Below are positions 17,171 through 25,323 of a stretch of 64,000 nt of DNA, piece by piece. Both the position numbers and the translations under genes were made by a program. Position 1 is the stretch's first letter; every line of letters begins with the position of its first letter. The stretch is from Clostridia bacterium. GTDB taxonomy: Bacteria > Bacillota_A > Clostridia > Oscillospirales > CAG-272. Below the pieces are notes generated by a model. It searched no databases. It saw only the letters and a program-made list of their open reading frames with translations, and was not told the DNA's origin. Location: NCBI GenBank assembly GCA_017467205.1, contig JAFTSQ010000025.1:62001-126000 (forward strand). Direction: 5' to 3'.

Positions 17171-17416
17171 GCAGTTGTTGTACTGCTCCCGTGGAGGAGT
17201 AGCGGCGAGCACCACAAAGAGAGAGGGCGGCAGGTGAGAGCCCTTTGGTAGCTTTTCGTGAAGGTAGCCACGGTGATAATCGGGAAGAACGGTTTTTCCT
17301 ATTAGACCCCGACGTATGCTGCGTTAAAGCATTATGAGCGAAGGATATCCTTCGGAAGTCGGGTGGTACCGCGTTAATTCGCCCCGAAGTGCTGTGAGCG
17401 CTTCGGGGCTTTTTTA
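17171..17416 (+). promoter_or_regulatory. T-box leader controlling valS
   Basis: The leader contains the near-invariant T-box sequence GGGTGGTACCGCG (17361-17373) and an AGAGAG...GGTGAGAGCCC distal Stem I pattern. The lower Stem I helix is CCGTGG (17189-17194) paired with CCACGG (17268-17273); between them lie the AGTA motif at 17198-17201 and GUGAAGGUAG at 17257-17267. Within the latter GUA (17264-17266), a valine codon, is the likely specifier; a GGU reading in the adjacent register is possible but would not fit the gene. Uncharged tRNA-Val would favour the antiterminator over the terminator at 17381-17416. Confidence 0.92.
17381..17416 (+). terminator. T-box attenuator terminator
   Basis: GCCCCGAAG...CTTCGGGGC with inner GC pairs, followed by TTTTTTAT, directly 3' of the T-box sequence, whose antiterminator would compete with it. 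Confidence 0.9.
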
Positions 17417-17457
17417 TATTCATCGGCCGAGTGTATCGGCAGGAAAGGAAAAGTGCA

Positions 17458-20091
17458 ATGAGAAAAGAACTTGCAAAAAATTATAACCCCCTTGAGTTTG
17501 AGGACCGCATCTATGAGGGCTGGTGCGAGCGCGGCTATTTCAAGCCGGACGAGGATAAGGCAAAGCCCGCCTTCTCCATCGTTATTCCGCCGCCTAACGT
17601 AACCGGTCAGCTTCATATGGGTCACGCCCTTGACGAAACGCTTCAGGATATCATTATCCGTACCAAGAGGATGCAGGGATACTCGACCCTTTGGGTTCCC
17701 GGCACCGACCACGCGGGTATAGCAACGCAGATAAAGGTTGAGGAGAGGCTTCGCGTTGACGAGGGACTCTCGCGCTACGACCTCGGCCGTGAGAAATTCC
17801 TTGAGCGCGTCTTCGCGTGGAAGGACTCCTACGAGGCGAGAATAACCGGTCAGCTCAAAAAGCTCGGCGCATCTTGCGACTGGTCGCGCCAGCGCTTCAC
17901 AATGGACGAGGGCTGCTCAAGAGCGGTAAGAGAGGTGTTCGTAAACCTTTACGACAAGGGTCTTATCTATCGCGGCCACAGAATAATCAACTGGTGCCCC
18001 CGCTGCCTTACCGCGCTTTCCGACGCGGAGGTTGAATACAAGGATCAGCCCGGCAGCTTCTGGCATATCAAATATCCCATCAAGGGCGAGGACGGCTTCG
18101 TCGAGGTCGCAACCACAAGACCCGAAACTATGTTCGGTGATACTGCGGTAGCAGTTAACCCCGAGGACGAGGCTATGAAGCACCTCATCGGCAAGACTCT
18201 TATTCTCCCCATCGTTGAGAGGGAAATCCCCGTAATAGCAGACGACTACGTAGAGATAGGCTTCGGAACGGGTTGCGTTAAGATAACTCCCGCTCACGAC
18301 CCCAACGACTTCCTTGTCGGTCAGCGTCACGACCTTGAGCAGATTAAGGTAATGAACGACGACGCGACGATGAATTCCTATGCCGGCAAGTACGAGGGAA
18401 TGGACAGATATGAGTGCCGCAAGGCGCTCGTCGCGGATCTTGATGCGGCGGGATATCTTGTCAAGACCGTTCCTCACGACCACAACGTCGGTACCTGCTA
18501 CCGTTGCGGAACGACGGTCGAGCCTATGACCTCGGACCAGTGGTTCGTTAAGATGAAGCCGCTTGCAAAGCCTGCTATCGAGGCGGTTGAGGACGGCTCT
18601 ATCGGCTTCGTTCCCGAAAGATTTTCCAAAAACTACTTCAACTGGATGAACAACATCCTTGACTGGTGCATATCCCGTCAGCTTTGGTGGGGTCACAGAA
18701 TTCCCGCCTTCTACTGCGACGCGTGCGGACATATGGAGGTATCGAAGACCGATATCACCACCTGCCCGAAGTGCGGCGGCGCTGTAAGGCAGGAGGAGGA
18801 CGTGCTTGACACCTGGTTCTCATCGGCGCTCTGGCCCTTCTCAACTCTCGGCTGGCCTGACAGCACTGAGGATCTTAAGAGATATTATCCCACGAATGTT
18901 CTCGTCACCGGCTACGATATAATCACCTTCTGGGTATCGAGAATGATATTCTCCGGCCTTGAGCATATGGGCGAGAAGCCCTTCTCGACGGTATTTATCC
19001 ACGGTCTTGTAAGGGACGCGCAGGGAAGAAAGATGTCCAAGTCGCTCGGCAACGGCGTTGATCCTCTCAAGGTTATAGAGGAATACGGTGCGGACGCGCT
19101 TCGTTACGCGCTCGCCACAGGCAATGCCCCCGGTAACGATATGCGCTTCTCCGAGGAGAAGATTGAGTTTGCCCGCAACTTTGCAAACAAGCTCTGGAAC
19201 GCATCCCGCTTCGTGCTTATGAATCTCACGGAGGAGGACGAGGAGCTTCTCACTCTCCCAGACGAGTCCGATATGACGGTCGAGGATAAGTGGATACTCT
19301 CAAGACTCAACAAGCTCGTAAAGAGCGTTAGCACCAATATAGATAACTACGAGGTCGGCGTTGCACTCTCCGAGATATGCGACTTTACCTGGGATCTTTT
19401 CTGCGACTGGTACATTGAGATGGCAAAGAGCCGCATATTCGAGAGCGGAACGAAGAGCTCGCTCACAGCAAAGAGAGTTCTCGTTCACACCCTCACCGCA
19501 ATACTCAAGCTTCTTCATCCCTATATGCCCTTCATCACCGAGGAAATATATCAGTCCTTGCCTCATACCGACGAGTCGATTATGATTTCGGCATACCCCG
19601 TGTATGAAAAAACGATGGATTATCCCTCTGACGAGGCAGAGGTTGACAGGATAATCACCTGCATCACCGAGGTTCGCGCGCGCCGCGCCGAGATGAACGT
19701 TCCGCCCTCGACGAAGGCAAAGATGTTCGTCGTTACCAAATACCCCGAAACCTTCCGCCACGCAGGCAAGATATTCGAAAAGCTCGCTTACGCATCCTCG
19801 GTCGAGATAGTTGACAGCTACGACCGCGACGACGCAGTGAGAATTTCGACCGATGCGGGAACTCTTTGCATTCCGCTTGCCGAGGTGATAGACTTTGAGA
19901 AGGAGCGCGCAAGACTAACTGCGGAAATCGAGAAGAACGCAGGCGAGATAAGCCGTCTTGAAAAGAAGCTTTCGAACGAGGGCTTTGTGGCAAAAGCTCC
20001 CGCAAGCGTCGTTGAAGCAGAGCGCGCAAAGCTTGAAAAGTACCGCGACCTTCGCGAGTCGCTTCTTGCATCTCTTGCAAAGCTCGGCTGA
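17458..20091 (+). CDS. valS: valine--tRNA ligase
   Basis: The 877-residue class I synthetase charges tRNA-Val. Visible are PPPNVTGQLHMGHALDETLQ (HIGH motif, near residue 45), VPGTDHAGIATQ, the CP1 editing domain with TTRPETMFGDTA near residue 222, zinc-type CxxC pairs (YRCG, CDACGHM, CPKCGG), and the KMSKS motif GRKMSKSLGNGVDP near residue 523. The C-terminal coiled coil (DFEKERARLTAEIEKNAGEI) is the ValRS tRNA-binding arm. The ATG at 17458 follows AGGAAAGG. Expression is set by the T-box leader. Confidence 0.97.
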   Translation: MRKELAKNYNPLEFEDRIYEGWCERGYFKPDEDKAKPAFSIVIPPPNVTGQLHMGHALDETLQDIIIRTKRMQGYSTLWVPGTDHAGIATQIKVEERLRVDEGLSRYDLGREKFLERVFAWKDSYEARITGQLKKLGASCDWSRQRFTMDEGCSRAVREVFVNLYDKGLIYRGHRIINWCPRCLTALSDAEVEYKDQPGSFWHIKYPIKGEDGFVEVATTRPETMFGDTAVAVNPEDEAMKHLIGKTLILPIVEREIPVIADDYVEIGFGTGCVKITPAHDPNDFLVGQRHDLEQIKVMNDDATMNSYAGKYEGMDRYECRKALVADLDAAGYLVKTVPHDHNVGTCYRCGTTVEPMTSDQWFVKMKPLAKPAIEAVEDGSIGFVPERFSKNYFNWMNNILDWCISRQLWWGHRIPAFYCDACGHMEVSKTDITTCPKCGGAVRQEEDVLDTWFSSALWPFSTLGWPDSTEDLKRYYPTNVLVTGYDIITFWVSRMIFSGLEHMGEKPFSTVFIHGLVRDAQGRKMSKSLGNGVDPLKVIEEYGADALRYALATGNAPGNDMRFSEEKIEFARNFANKLWNASRFVLMNLTEEDEELLTLPDESDMTVEDKWILSRLNKLVKSVSTNIDNYEVGVALSEICDFTWDLFCDWYIEMAKSRIFESGTKSSLTAKRVLVHTLTAILKLLHPYMPFITEEIYQSLPHTDESIMISAYPVYEKTMDYPSDEAEVDRIITCITEVRARRAEMNVPPSTKAKMFVVTKYPETFRHAGKIFEKLAYASSVEIVDSYDRDDAVRISTDAGTLCIPLAEVIDFEKERARLTAEIEKNAGEISRLEKKLSNEGFVAKAPASVVEAERAKLEKYRDLRESLLASLAKLG

Positions 20092-20108
20092 CTCACAGAG
20101 GACGAAAA

Positions 20109-21047
20109 ATGAGTTTAATAGTAAAAACCCCACCGCCTACGAGCGATGAGGAATTAAAGGTGGTTTTCAGGGGGAGCTACGAGGACGCCCCCGAAAATCG
20201 CAGAATAGTGATAAAGGAAGGCATAGAGGAAATAGCCGAATACGCCTTTCAAGGCTTCGAGCATCTTGAGGAGGTGTCGCTTCCGCGCTCGCTTCGCCTT
20301 ATCTCTGCGTCAGCCTTTGCAGGCTGCAAAAGATTGAAGAGGGTAGAGATACCCTTCGGGCTTATGGAGATAGGCGACGAGGCGTTCTCATCCTGCCCGT
20401 CGCTCACCGAGATAAGCCTGCCCGACAGTGTGAAGGGCATTGGCGAGGGTGCGTTCGAGGCATGTGCCTCGCTTTCCTCCGTCCGCCTCTCCGAGTCGCT
20501 TGCTACGATAGGCGCGGCGGCGTTCGCCTATTGCTTCAATCTGCACAGTATAGTCATTCCCGACAGCTGCTATCTCGTCGAGTTCAACGCCTTTGCGTCC
20601 TGCTTCTCGCTTGAGTCTGTCAAGCTTTCGGAGAATATGCGCTTTATTGACGACTCGACCTTTGAGGGCTGCCGCTCTCTTGAGTCGGTCGACCTTCCCG
20701 CCCGCCTTGCAAGGATAGGCAGGCTCGCCTTTAAGGGCTGCACCGCCCTTCGTGCGCTGATACTCCCGTATGCGCTCGTTGAGATTGGCTTTGACGCATT
20801 TTACGGTTGCTCCTCCCTTCGCAGAATAGCCATTCCGAAGAGCGTCAAAAGGATTGAGGATATGGAAGCCTTCGGCGCTTGCGACGCACTTGCCGAGATA
20901 TCCTTCGGCGGAAGTGTCGAGGAATGGGAATACCTCACGGGCGGCAAGTCGCTAACCGTCCTTCGCAGTGACCTTTCGGTCTATACTCCGCGCGTTATAT
21001 TCCCGCTTATGAGCGAGCGAGAGAGGACAGACAAAAATGAAATATAA
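20109..21047 (+). CDS. leucine-rich repeat protein, BspA/LRR_5 type
   Basis: The 312-residue protein is built of about nine repeats of ~23 residues with the pattern IxxxAFxGCxxLxxVxLPxSLxxI, for example FAGCKRLKRVEIPFGLMEIG and FSSCPSLTEISLPDSVKGIG. This is the Treponema/BspA LRR_5 form. It has no signal peptide or anchor, so it is probably intracellular, unlike most BspA-type surface proteins. Such repeats bind proteins; no partner is evident. It lies 17 bp after valS with its own AGAGGA site and overlaps the HAD gene by 11 bp, indicating coupled translation. Confidence 0.85.
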   Translation: MSLIVKTPPPTSDEELKVVFRGSYEDAPENRRIVIKEGIEEIAEYAFQGFEHLEEVSLPRSLRLISASAFAGCKRLKRVEIPFGLMEIGDEAFSSCPSLTEISLPDSVKGIGEGAFEACASLSSVRLSESLATIGAAAFAYCFNLHSIVIPDSCYLVEFNAFASCFSLESVKLSENMRFIDDSTFEGCRSLESVDLPARLARIGRLAFKGCTALRALILPYALVEIGFDAFYGCSSLRRIAIPKSVKRIEDMEAFGACDALAEISFGGSVEEWEYLTGGKSLTVLRSDLSVYTPRVIFPLMSERERTDKNEI

Positions 21048-21705
21048 ATGCCTCGTCCTTGACCACGACGATACGGTCGTTAACAGCACCGCAACTATCC
21101 ATTATCCCTGCTTTATCGAGTATCTGAAGGAGCGCGGCTCGCCTCTTGCCGAAAGCTATACTCTCGAGGAGTATTTCGTCAAGAACTCCCATCCAGGTAT
21201 CACCGCCATTCTTCGCGACGAGGTCGGGCTGAATGACGAGGAGATAGCAGAAGAGGAGCGGTATTGGTCAAGCTACGTGAAAAACCACATCCCCAAGGTC
21301 TACGACGGGCTTCGCGAGATAATGGAGGAATTCATTTCTCGCGGCGGCATATTGGCAGTTGATTCTCATTCATATTCGCACTATATAAGGCGCGATTACG
21401 AGGCAAATATGCTCCCCGCGCCGCATATCATTTACGGCTGGGACATACCACCCGTGCAGAGAAAACCCAGCCCCTACACCCTACACGACCTTATGAAGCG
21501 CTACTCGCTTGAGCCGAGCGAGGTGCTCGTCGTCGACGACTTGAAGCCGGGGTACGATATGGCGCGTGCCGCAGGGGTCAGCTTTGCGGCGGCAGGCTGG
21601 GCGTACGACGTCCCCAAAATTGAGAGCTTTATGCGCCGAGGCTGTGATTATTACCTAAAAACCACCCTTGATTTGCGCCGAGTGCTTTTTGAAGAAACCG
21701 AATAA
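21037..21705 (+). CDS. HAD-superfamily hydrolase
   Basis: The 222-residue protein shows the four HAD motifs: VLDHDDTVVNS (nucleophile Asp8 and Asp10), the serine in VDSHSYSHY, the lysine in QRKPSPYTL, and VVDDLKPG with paired acids near residue 168. The alpha-helical insertion after motif I indicates a C1 cap like phosphoglycolate phosphatase. Motif I is DHDDT rather than the usual DxDGT. Substrate is unknown; small phosphate esters are the norm for this group. It overlaps the LRR gene by 11 bp. Confidence 0.82.
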   Translation: MKYKCLVLDHDDTVVNSTATIHYPCFIEYLKERGSPLAESYTLEEYFVKNSHPGITAILRDEVGLNDEEIAEEERYWSSYVKNHIPKVYDGLREIMEEFISRGGILAVDSHSYSHYIRRDYEANMLPAPHIIYGWDIPPVQRKPSPYTLHDLMKRYSLEPSEVLVVDDLKPGYDMARAAGVSFAAAGWAYDVPKIESFMRRGCDYYLKTTLDLRRVLFEETE

Positions 21706-21738
21706 ATCTTGACTTTATTATGTTAGAAGGAGATTGAT

Positions 21739-22233
21739 ATGAACGAAAACTACACCGAAGACCGTGGCAACACCCTTGCCGGTATTGTAGGAGCATTCCT
21801 TTTTTCGCTCGTTGGCGGCGTGCTCTGGTTTGTGCTTTATCAGTTCGGCTATGTCGCGGCGATAAGCGGACTCGTCGGAGTTATTTGCGCCGTTAAGGGC
21901 TTTACCTTCTTCGCGAAAACGAAGAATGAGAGCGCCCTTTGCGTTATCCTTTCTACGATTATAACGATTGTAGTCCTTGCTATTTCCTGGTACTTGTGCA
22001 TTGCGTACGATATATACGTCGCATATCAGGAATGGTTCGCGGCAGGTGAGGTTGATTTTACGCTCAATTTGGTTGAGTCGGTCTATGCAGTTCCGTATTT
22101 TCTGACTGATGTTGAAATCCTTAAGCCTTACCTTTTAGACCTCGGACTTGGTTTGCTCTTCGCTATTCTCGGAGTGATATACTATCTCTCCATACGCGAG
22201 AAAAAGCGCAGAAGGCAGGGAAGAAATAATTAA
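21739..22233 (+). CDS. four-helix membrane protein of unknown function
   Basis: The 164-residue protein has about four transmembrane segments (near residues 13-33, 37-53, 65-88 and 132-152) and a basic C-terminal tail, EKKRRRQGRNN, that should face the cytoplasm. An AGAAGGAG site precedes the ATG. I recognise no family. It is the last gene before a strong bidirectional terminator and probably belongs with the valS-LRR-HAD transcript. Confidence 0.7.
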   Translation: MNENYTEDRGNTLAGIVGAFLFSLVGGVLWFVLYQFGYVAAISGLVGVICAVKGFTFFAKTKNESALCVILSTIITIVVLAISWYLCIAYDIYVAYQEWFAAGEVDFTLNLVESVYAVPYFLTDVEILKPYLLDLGLGLLFAILGVIYYLSIREKKRRRQGRNN

Positions 22234-22250
22234 TACTATAAGCGTACTAT

Positions 22251-22283
22251 AAAGCGGAGTTGCCAAATTCGGCAACTCCGCTT
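22251..22283. terminator. bidirectional terminator between convergent genes
   Basis: AAAGCGGAGTTGCC pairs perfectly with GGCAACTCCGCTTT; T-rich sequence lies on the right and A-rich sequence on the left, so it can serve both strands. Confidence 0.88.
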
Positions 22284-22287
22284 TGCT

Positions 22288-22923
22288 TTATTTATAATTA
22301 AAGTACTTAAATTCATCCGTCTTGTGCGCCTCGCGGTCGGCAAAGGCGGCAAAGGTTGACGCGGTGAATACCCGCTGACCGTAAATTTCATCGCCTGTAA
22401 AGGCGACCTTAATGCTCGTTTTATTCTCGGTGACGTAGGATACGTTGCCGGGGGCGGGATTGAAGATAAGCGCCAAAGCTATCTTCTTGCCCGAAAGCTC
22501 GTATTCGGTCGGCACCTTCATATCCGGATAAATTCTGACGCGCTTGAATAGGCGCAGAGGCTCGGAGCGATAGGCGCGAGCACCCACGACGCGACGCGAT
22601 ACGGGAGCGCCTACGAACATAAAGTTGGTGAAGGCGACGGTGAAATTCTTTGACGCGAAGTGAAATCTTCTGCCGACTCCGCCGTCCGAAATTATGCGAA
22701 TGAGGTATACCGTGTCGCGAATTTCGACTGCTACGTCGGGAATTTCTGACTTTTTGAAGAAGCTTGCGAATGGGTTACGAAGATATCTTACGGTTGCCTC
22801 GCAGCTCGCCTTGAGAGATGAGAGTGAGCGTATGAGCAGTATCCGCTTGACCGTCAGCATAACGAGCTTATACAGGCAAAAGACGGCAAGAACTATTAAA
22901 AGGAGTGCAACAAAATCGTTCAT
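22288..22923 (-). CDS. single-pass membrane protein of unknown function
   Basis: The 211-residue product has one N-terminal transmembrane segment (DFVALLLIVLAVFCLYKLVML) followed by a basic juxtamembrane helix and an all-beta-looking domain of about 140 residues. The start at 22923 follows GGAGGTGG and lies 10 bp after the upstream gene. No family is recognised. The arrangement suggests a membrane-anchored cytoplasmic domain working with the neighbouring multi-pass protein. Confidence 0.65.
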   Translation of the reverse strand: MNDFVALLLIVLAVFCLYKLVMLTVKRILLIRSLSSLKASCEATVRYLRNPFASFFKKSEIPDVAVEIRDTVYLIRIISDGGVGRRFHFASKNFTVAFTNFMFVGAPVSRRVVGARAYRSEPLRLFKRVRIYPDMKVPTEYELSGKKIALALIFNPAPGNVSYVTENKTSIKVAFTGDEIYGQRVFTASTFAAFADREAHKTDEFKYFNYK

Positions 22924-22933
22924 ATGCCACCTC

Positions 22934-23518
22934 CTATGAAAGCGAGCCTTCCGACAGCCACGTCGCGCGCCAAGAGGCGAGCGCGTAAAGCGCCTTGACG
23001 GGAACACAGATGAGGAATATAAGCGTCAATAAAATTGCGGCAGGTACCTCTCCCATCAGCTCGACGGGTGCTGCGGTGAATTCGAAGAGGGTAGAAAGAT
23101 ATTTTTTAATTACTGCGTCGGGGATTAGGTGGTACGCCGAGTGAAAGGCTATGACGGGAAGCGCCGCACCGACAAGGTCGGCTGCAATGTATCTCGGAAA
23201 ATAAAAGGCGATGCCCGCCTTCATAGTGTAGAGCCCGTTCGTTTCTGCCGTGATACTCTCGTAGCGCTTATTTTGAAAGCGCGCGACGGCGAAGGTCGCA
23301 ACGAGGAGCGAGGGCAGGGTGGCTATCGCGTTCACCGTCGCCATAAACGCCAGGTACTCTTCCTTATGAAGCACCGAGCTGTAAAGAGGCAGGCTTGGAA
23401 TAAATCCGCGGAGGATTATGTAAAGGGAGTAGCACATCTCCTTTGCGAGAAGAAAGAGGACGGTTGCGCCAAGGTATGAGAGAAAGCCCGAGGCAATTGC
23501 CACAAAATATTTTTTCAT
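22934..23518 (-). CDS. multi-pass membrane protein of unknown function
   Basis: The 194-residue protein has four or five hydrophobic segments (for example residues ~5-25, 60-80, 110-130 and 155-180). GGAGG precedes the ATG at 23518. It is first in a two-gene operon with the single-pass protein and has a strong promoter at 23547-23575, divergent from the kdu operon. No catalytic motif or family is evident. Confidence 0.65.
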   Translation of the reverse strand: MKKYFVAIASGFLSYLGATVLFLLAKEMCYSLYIILRGFIPSLPLYSSVLHKEEYLAFMATVNAIATLPSLLVATFAVARFQNKRYESITAETNGLYTMKAGIAFYFPRYIAADLVGAALPVIAFHSAYHLIPDAVIKKYLSTLFEFTAAPVELMGEVPAAILLTLIFLICVPVKALYALASWRATWLSEGSLS

Positions 23519-23546
23519 CCGTCAAACCTCCTCTCGTTTTAATTTG

Positions 23547-23575
23547 ATTATAACCTTTGGGGTGAAAAAAGTCAA
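23547..23575 (-). promoter_or_regulatory. promoter of the membrane-protein pair
   Basis: On the minus strand TTGACT (23575-23570) and TATAAT (23552-23547) are separated by 17 bp. Confidence 0.75.
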
Positions 23576-23605
23576 GCAAAAGGCGCTTAAAATGCCGATA
23601 AAGCC

Positions 23606-23634
23606 TTGATTTATTTTTTATTTTATGTTATTAT
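23606..23634 (+). promoter_or_regulatory. promoter of the uronate operon
   Basis: TTGATT (23606-23611), 17 bp, TATTAT (23629-23634). The predicted start is near 23641, directly at the ribosome site, so the 5' leader would be almost absent. Confidence 0.6.
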
Positions 23635-23646
23635 TAGTGAAAAGGG

Positions 23647-25293
23647 GTGATTGCCATAATTAATTTGAAAATACTCAGCGAAAACGGCGAGGTCAAGTTC
23701 AAGGCTTACGGCAACGAGATCGACGTCCGTTTTAACGGTGAATACGAGGAGCACGATAAAATCAGAATCGAGCTTCTGGACACCGAGTTCGTAAAGATGC
23801 AGCTTGACAGTACGCTTGCCGAGTCAATAGTACATATCCCCGACGGAATATTTGACTTTGAAATACCCTTCGGCAGAGAGCTTGCATGCTGCTATGCACC
23901 CGGCGCATTTGTTGGCGACAGTCACAGAATAATCTGTGCCGAGCCGACTGAGGCGGAGATATACGGCGAGCGCGTCATATCTCTCAACTCGCACGATCGG
24001 CACAACGTGCCTAAATACTTCCCGCACGCTGTTGCGAATTTCGTAACGAGAGAAGACCCGTGCTTCTTCGAGCGCAACGCTATCGACGGAATTACCGATA
24101 ACCTCGGTCACGGAGCATATCCTTTTCATTCTTGGGGAGGCGGACTTCGCGAGGACCTTGAGTTTGAGGTTCATTTCGGATGCGAGGTAGAGGTCAGCCG
24201 CGCGGTCATATATCTGCGTGCGGATTTCCCTCACGATACCTATTGGAAGGAAGCCGACATTGAGTTTTCCGATAAGACGCGAGTTCACGCAGAGCTTCGC
24301 GGCGTTGCGGAGGGTCAGGTCGTAGAATTTGAGCCGAAGAAGACCGAGTACGTAAAGCTTACCGGCTTTAAGCAGCAGCGCCTTGAGGATGGCTCACTCT
24401 CGTTTGCGGCGCTTTCACAGCTTGAAATTTTTGGAAAATATCTTAAAAAGGAGAACGAAGGAATGGAAGTCAGAGACGCATCAAACGCAAAGGACGTGCG
24501 TTATTACACAACGGATAGACTCAGAGAGGAGTTCCACATAGCGAACCTCTTTACGAAGGATAATATCAGAATGGTATACAGCCATACCGACAGAATTATA
24601 GTTATCGGTATGATGCCCATTAAGATGGAGCTCAAGCTTGAGGCGGGTAAGGAACTTGCCGCAGATTACTTCCTTGAGCGCCGCGAGCTCGGCTGTATCA
24701 ACATCGGCGGCCCGGGCGTTATCACCATTGACGGTGAGCGTTACGAGATGAACCCCCGTGACGGTATCTACGTAGGAAAGGGTCACCGCGACCTTCGCTT
24801 CGTCAGCACAGACGAGTCGAATCCCGCAAAGTTCTACATCACCTCTTGCCCCGCTCACACCGAGTATCCTACGGTGAAAATCGATATTACCAAGGCGCGT
24901 AAAGTGCCCTGCGGCTCGGTTGAGGATTGCAACAAGAGAGTTATCAATCAGTACATACACCCCGATGTAATGAAGTCCTGCCAGCTTGCAATGGGACTTA
25001 CTCAGCTTGAGGTCGGCTCTAACTGGAACACTATGCCTTGCCACACCCACGACAGAAGAATGGAGGTTTACCTCTATCTCGATATGGGTGCAAACGACGC
25101 GGTATTCCATATGATGGGCGAGCCCAAGGAAACAAGACATATCGTTATGCACAATGAGGAAGCGGTTATCTCCCCCTCTTGGTCTATCCACTCCGGCGTC
25201 GGAACGAAGAACTATTCGTTCATCTGGGCTATGTGCGGCGAGAACCAGGAATTCGACGATATGGACCATATCGAAACCAAGGAACTCAGATAA
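23647..25293 (+). CDS. kduI: carbohydrate-binding-like domain fused to 5-keto-4-deoxyuronate isomerase
   Basis: Residues ~273-548 are a complete KduI, which isomerises 5-keto-4-deoxyuronate to 3-deoxy-D-glycero-2,5-hexodiulosonate. Signatures are REEFHIANLF, YFLERRELGCINIGG, the metal-binding CHTHDRRMEVYLYLD and PSWSIHSGVGTKNYSFIWAMCGEN. Residues 1-270 are a beta-rich module ending like discoidin/galactose-binding domains (NAIDGITDNLGHGAYPF, SWGGG, VIYLRADFPHDT, FAALSQLEIFG). There is no signal peptide. KduI's own ATG at 24463 is in frame and preceded by AAGGAG 9 nt upstream, so a separate KduI is likely made too. The upstream start is uncertain: GTG at 23647, or ATA at 23656 after AAAGGGGTGA. 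First gene of the operon with kduD and two GH88 genes. Confidence 0.88.
   Translation: MIAIINLKILSENGEVKFKAYGNEIDVRFNGEYEEHDKIRIELLDTEFVKMQLDSTLAESIVHIPDGIFDFEIPFGRELACCYAPGAFVGDSHRIICAEPTEAEIYGERVISLNSHDRHNVPKYFPHAVANFVTREDPCFFERNAIDGITDNLGHGAYPFHSWGGGLREDLEFEVHFGCEVEVSRAVIYLRADFPHDTYWKEADIEFSDKTRVHAELRGVAEGQVVEFEPKKTEYVKLTGFKQQRLEDGSLSFAALSQLEIFGKYLKKENEGMEVRDASNAKDVRYYTTDRLREEFHIANLFTKDNIRMVYSHTDRIIVIGMMPIKMELKLEAGKELAADYFLERRELGCINIGGPGVITIDGERYEMNPRDGIYVGKGHRDLRFVSTDESNPAKFYITSCPAHTEYPTVKIDITKARKVPCGSVEDCNKRVINQYIHPDVMKSCQLAMGLTQLEVGSNWNTMPCHTHDRRMEVYLYLDMGANDAVFHMMGEPKETRHIVMHNEEAVISPSWSIHSGVGTKNYSFIWAMCGENQEFDDMDHIETKELR
24448..24465 (+). promoter_or_regulatory. internal ribosome binding site and start for stand-alone KduI
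   Basis: AAGGAG (24448-24453) lies 9 nt before ATG 24463, exactly where canonical KduI proteins begin (MEVRDAS...). It is better than the site of the long ORF, so two proteins from one frame are plausible. Confidence 0.6.
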
Positions 25294-25323
25294 ATTTTAA
25301 CAAACATATAAGGAGAAACAAAA

